Origin: G963677445 sp963678275 | Lineage (GTDB): Bacteria > Bacteroidota > Ignavibacteria > Ignavibacteriales > Melioribacteraceae | Direction of reading: 5' to 3' | NCBI GenBank assembly: GCA_963678275.1 | Contig: OY782765.1 | Coordinates: 4,340,001-4,404,000 of the forward strand | DNA length: 64,000 nucleotides | In this document: piece by piece, positions 61,020 to 64,000 of the stretch | Layout: each line of letters begins with the position of its first letter | Position numbering within the stretch: position 1 is the first letter of the stretch | The notes under the pieces: model-generated | Told to the model about the DNA's origin: nothing | What the model saw: only the letters and a program-made list of their open reading frames with translations | The model's database searches: none | Program-made: the position numbers and the translations under genes

Positions 61020-62714
61020 ATGTTATTAAAGAAAGTTATTACAGTAATACTATTATATTTTTTGACGATTACAGTCCTGCATTCACAAAATATTGAATGG
61101 AAAAAGTCTTTTCGGGGAGATTATACTGAAGGTGTCGACAGATGCCACACAATTCTGCTGGATGAATTAAATAACACCATTTATTCAGGTGGTTTTTTTG
61201 AAAATAATGAATATGACTATGATCTTGTAATTATGAAGAACGATATGCAGACAGGTGAAACAATATGGAGCTGGATTAACAAAATTCCAGATCATTGGTA
61301 TAGTAGTAAAATTAATGGCTTGATATTCGATTCGACAGGACAAATACTTGCGGTGGGGGCGGAATCATCAGAAAATGATCCTGCAGATGCGATAGTGGTA
61401 AAATTAGACGCGGAAACGGGAAATGTTATCTGGAAGAAAAATTTCAACTTATCAACACCTCAGCTCGACAAAGCATTTGATATAACGATTGACAATAACA
61501 ATGATGTTATTTTTTCAGGGGCGTTTGGAAACGGAAATGTCGCTATTTTTGCTGTTGTTAAGTTGGACGGAGATACCGGCGAAAAATTATGGGATTTTTT
61601 TATTACTGACGCAGTACATTCAGTGGCTTACGAAGTGGAGGTTGATGAAACAAATGATGTATTCGCCGCCGGTGAATTTGCTTCAGATAATTCAGGAGAA
61701 CCTACAAATTTTCAGATAGTTTTGCGGCTCGACGGATCTACAGGAAATGAAAAATGGAGATTCCGTCAACAGGGTACCGATAAAAATTCAGTTAAGCATG
61801 GATTATATGATATGACACTCGGAGCTGAAAATTTGTATATTACCGGTTTGCTGACCGATTCATTATCGGCTCCGGAAATGAGTGTTTCAAAGATAAACAA
61901 GGAGGCAGGGGAATTAATATGGACCAGTCTTCTGCATAATCCCTCCGGTAACCAATCCAGGGGATTAGATATGGTACTTGATGATGATGAAAATATTTAT
62001 GTCAGTGGATATATTAACAATGAGCTGGATATTCATGATTACACGATTGTAAAATTCGATGGAGAAACAGGCGATATTCCCTGGCAGTATATTTGGCCCG
62101 ATGACGACGGAGGTTTTAATGATGAGGCAATTGATATTGTCTATAACGGTGATGGTGCAGTTATTGCCACAGGAACCGCCTGGGATGGAGATCCATTTGA
62201 GTTTCAGGAAATCGCCACTGTAAAATTAGATATTTCGTCAGGTGATGTTATATGGAAATTAGCGATTTCTGATGATGACCCCTATCTTGTAACAAATCAT
62301 GCCGGATATTCTGTAAAAATAAACAGCCTGACCGGGGATGTTTTCATAGGCGGATGGATGGTTAATGCTATCACTACCCATTCTGATTATACTTTAATCA
62401 AAATCAGTGAGAGTGTTGTTTCAGCTAAACAGATAGAAAATGAAATTCCGGAAAATTTTGAACTATTTCAAAATTATCCAAATCCTTTTAATCCCACAAC
62501 ATCAATTGGATTTAGTTTACATGAGCAGGCTGATGTAATATTGGAAGTCTACAATTTATTGGGAGAAAAAGTAAGAACCCTCGTGAATTCCCCAATGGAG
62601 GCGGGTTATCACAATGTTGATTTTAACGCCGGTGAGTTGTGTTCAGGTACATATATTTATAAGATCCGCGCTGGAAATTTCACTAAAACCGCCAAGATGC
62701 TGTTGCTAAAATAA
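61020..62714 (+). CDS. T9SS-exported PQQ-like propeller protein
   Basis: 564 residues. Signal peptide (MLLKKVITVILLYFLTITVL to HSQ). Repeats of the type (I/V)VKLDAETGNVIWKK (also VVKLDGDTGEKLWDF, VLRLDGSTGNEKWRFR, IVKFDGETGDIPWQYI) are those of PQQ/WD-like propellers. The C-terminal T9SS sorting domain has LFQNYPNPFNPTTSIGFSL, EVYNLLGEKVRTLVN and CSGTYIYKIRAG. GAGGAAGGAAGG lies before the ATG. It is a paralogue in plan of the 53425-55056 protein. Confidence 0.9.
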   Translation: MLLKKVITVILLYFLTITVLHSQNIEWKKSFRGDYTEGVDRCHTILLDELNNTIYSGGFFENNEYDYDLVIMKNDMQTGETIWSWINKIPDHWYSSKINGLIFDSTGQILAVGAESSENDPADAIVVKLDAETGNVIWKKNFNLSTPQLDKAFDITIDNNNDVIFSGAFGNGNVAIFAVVKLDGDTGEKLWDFFITDAVHSVAYEVEVDETNDVFAAGEFASDNSGEPTNFQIVLRLDGSTGNEKWRFRQQGTDKNSVKHGLYDMTLGAENLYITGLLTDSLSAPEMSVSKINKEAGELIWTSLLHNPSGNQSRGLDMVLDDDENIYVSGYINNELDIHDYTIVKFDGETGDIPWQYIWPDDDGGFNDEAIDIVYNGDGAVIATGTAWDGDPFEFQEIATVKLDISSGDVIWKLAISDDDPYLVTNHAGYSVKINSLTGDVFIGGWMVNAITTHSDYTLIKISESVVSAKQIENEIPENFELFQNYPNPFNPTTSIGFSLHEQADVILEVYNLLGEKVRTLVNSPMEAGYHNVDFNAGELCSGTYIYKIRAGNFTKTAKMLLLK

Positions 62715-63096
62715 AATAACAAATACTTTATTATCCGGAGGTGTTGAGCCTTCGGATAATAATATACAAAAGAAAAATTGTCTGCAGTGTTTTAATCAAT
62801 ATTCCACAGATCAAACAGAAAAGTTGATTATTTCAACTGAAATTCAACAAATCCGATCTTTCCATATTTATTGCTGCTGAATTTCAGATCTAATTACCGG
62901 CAAAAAATTTGTTTCAGAATTGATAACCCCATAGAGAAAATTAATGAATTGTCTCTACGGTAATTTCCGTCAGGTTTTTTCCTTCCGGTATGTTGCCCGC
63001 GTCACCCAACCTTGAAAAGCAATGGATTTTTTCCCGTAAAAACAATATTATACCCCCTCAAATAAACCGAAATTTTCGTAAATCCGGAGGCCTCGA
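62715..63096 (+). other. Intergenic region with a hairpin
   Basis: TTATCCGGAGG and CCTTCGGATAA (about 62730-62758) form an imperfect stem shortly after the propeller stop, with no clear T-run. No gene was seen in the rest. Confidence 0.45.
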
Positions 63097-64000
63097 ATGA
63101 ATAAATTGTACCTGAAAGTTATTATCCTTTTTATTTTTGTTTCATTTATTCCCCTGACCGCTCAAATTACAAATGAGGAATTAAAACAAAAAATTGAATC
63201 CCTCGATGAGGACAATGTCAATCTTGAACACAGGCTTGATGTTCTCGAAAAGAAAATTGATGATCTGACATGGTTCCGGCGTGTCGGGGATGTGGCATTC
63301 ATCGATAAAGTATATATTTCCGGGCCGCCAAAATGGAAAGAGGAAAATCCGACAGGTCAGGGCGCCGGGAATCCTGTGAAATTCTGGGCTTATGTTATAA
63401 TTCCGAAAGGCATTGACTTCAACAAAAGTTATCCTCTGATGGTATTTCCTCACGGTGGAGTGCACAGTAATTTTTCGACATATTACACTCATATAATCAG
63501 GGAGCTTGTCGCTCAGCAATATATTATTGTAGCTGCCGAATACAGGGGAAGCACAGGTTATGGAAGATCACATTATGAAAAAATTGATTACGGCGGCCTT
63601 GAAATTGAAGATGTAAACTCAAGCAGGCAGTTCATGCTCGATAATTATGATTTTGTAGATGAAAACCGGGTAGGAATTATGGGATGGAGCCATGGCGGTT
63701 TGATATCGCTGATGAATATATTCGAGCATCCCGAAAATTATAAAGTCGCGTTTGCGGGCGTTCCGGTAAGCGATCTGATAGCGAGGATGGGCTACAAAAC
63801 CGAGGAGTACAGGGATCTTTATTCGGCCGATTATCACATCGGTAAAACAGCTTATGATGATGTGGAGGAATACCGCCGCCGCTCTCCCGCCTGGAACGCC
63901 CACAAATTACAGACTCCCCTGCTTATTCACACAAACACAAATGACGCTGATGTAAATGTTCTTGAGGTTGAACATCTTATAAAATCGCTGAAAGCCGAGG
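63097..64000 (+). CDS. S9-family (prolyl oligopeptidase-type) peptidase, 3' end outside window
   Basis: The ATG follows GGAGG by seven bases; 301 codons are visible and the frame runs off the window. Signal peptide (about 6-22, VIILFIFVSFIPLTAQ), then a coiled-coil-like stretch (ELKQKIESLDEDNVNLEHRL, DVLEKKIDDL). The catalytic S9 domain follows at once, without a preceding beta-propeller: FPHGGVHSNF, AAEYRGSTGYGRSHYEK, GWSHGG with S198, and an Asp candidate in HTNTNDADVN. It cleaves peptides or esters in the periplasm. The catalytic His lies beyond the window. Confidence 0.9.
   Translation, partial: MNKLYLKVIILFIFVSFIPLTAQITNEELKQKIESLDEDNVNLEHRLDVLEKKIDDLTWFRRVGDVAFIDKVYISGPPKWKEENPTGQGAGNPVKFWAYVIIPKGIDFNKSYPLMVFPHGGVHSNFSTYYTHIIRELVAQQYIIVAAEYRGSTGYGRSHYEKIDYGGLEIEDVNSSRQFMLDNYDFVDENRVGIMGWSHGGLISLMNIFEHPENYKVAFAGVPVSDLIARMGYKTEEYRDLYSADYHIGKTAYDDVEEYRRRSPAWNAHKLQTPLLIHTNTNDADVNVLEVEHLIKSLKAE

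Overview
The window looks like a chromosomal piece from an FCB-group bacterium, most likely in the Ignavibacteria/Bacteroidota neighbourhood. Three secreted beta-propeller proteins end in a type IX secretion (T9SS) sorting domain with the NYPNPFNPTT signature, two genes are preceded by the Bacteroidota-style -7 box TATATTTG, and stress and toxin genes of FCB character are common. Base composition is moderately AT-rich. No rRNA, tRNA or CRISPR array was seen.

Layout. 1-3621: the 3' part of an Lhr-like helicase, then a GNAT-nitrilase fusion. 3800-4843: a dead Phd/ParE toxin-antitoxin locus; the antitoxin is split by a 394-bp MITE-like insertion with perfect terminal repeats and a target duplication, and the toxin is frameshifted. 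4904-8589: OsmC protein, a membrane protein, and an ECF sigma factor with its RskA-type anti-sigma factor. 8590-11773: gene-poor repeat country holding an ORF-deleted group II intron remnant. 11774-14365: alaS, with a promoter and a terminator. 14366-16160: more repeats. 16161-25530: a polymorphic-toxin graveyard, with a decayed Rhs core and RNase tip, a DUF2716-like immunity gene, TPR and ankyrin proteins, an Imm53-like protein, three paralogous two-TM proteins, a paralogous secreted pair and an HExxH protein. Several of these genes sit directly behind short relics of the Rhs core (the DKETGYDYF region), so the locus reads as an array of orphan Rhs tip/immunity cassettes.

25831-39701 carries ppc, GNAT and DUF3052-like genes, a truncated MNT/HEPN pair, small secreted and membrane proteins, a C69 dipeptidase and a GT39/GtrB-like lipid-linked glycosylation pair. 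40524-46803 is a minus-strand cluster (AraC regulator, cyclophilin-like lipoprotein, YqhD-like Fe-alcohol dehydrogenase, alpha/beta hydrolase, DUF3737, cupin lipoprotein, SDR) that resembles an aldehyde/electrophile response module. 47250-48324: YciI-like protein and a methyltransferase. 48325-51361 is a 3-kb block of repeats with an ~800-bp direct duplication. 51362-64000 is mainly exported proteins: T9SS propellers, an MBL-fold hydrolase, a WG-repeat/esterase fusion, a lipoprotein hydrolase, a VOC protein and an S9 peptidase cut by the window end.

The intergenic DNA is a mosaic of at least six families of interspersed, mostly palindromic repeats, often nested in each other. That and the Rhs cassette array are the main unusual features.
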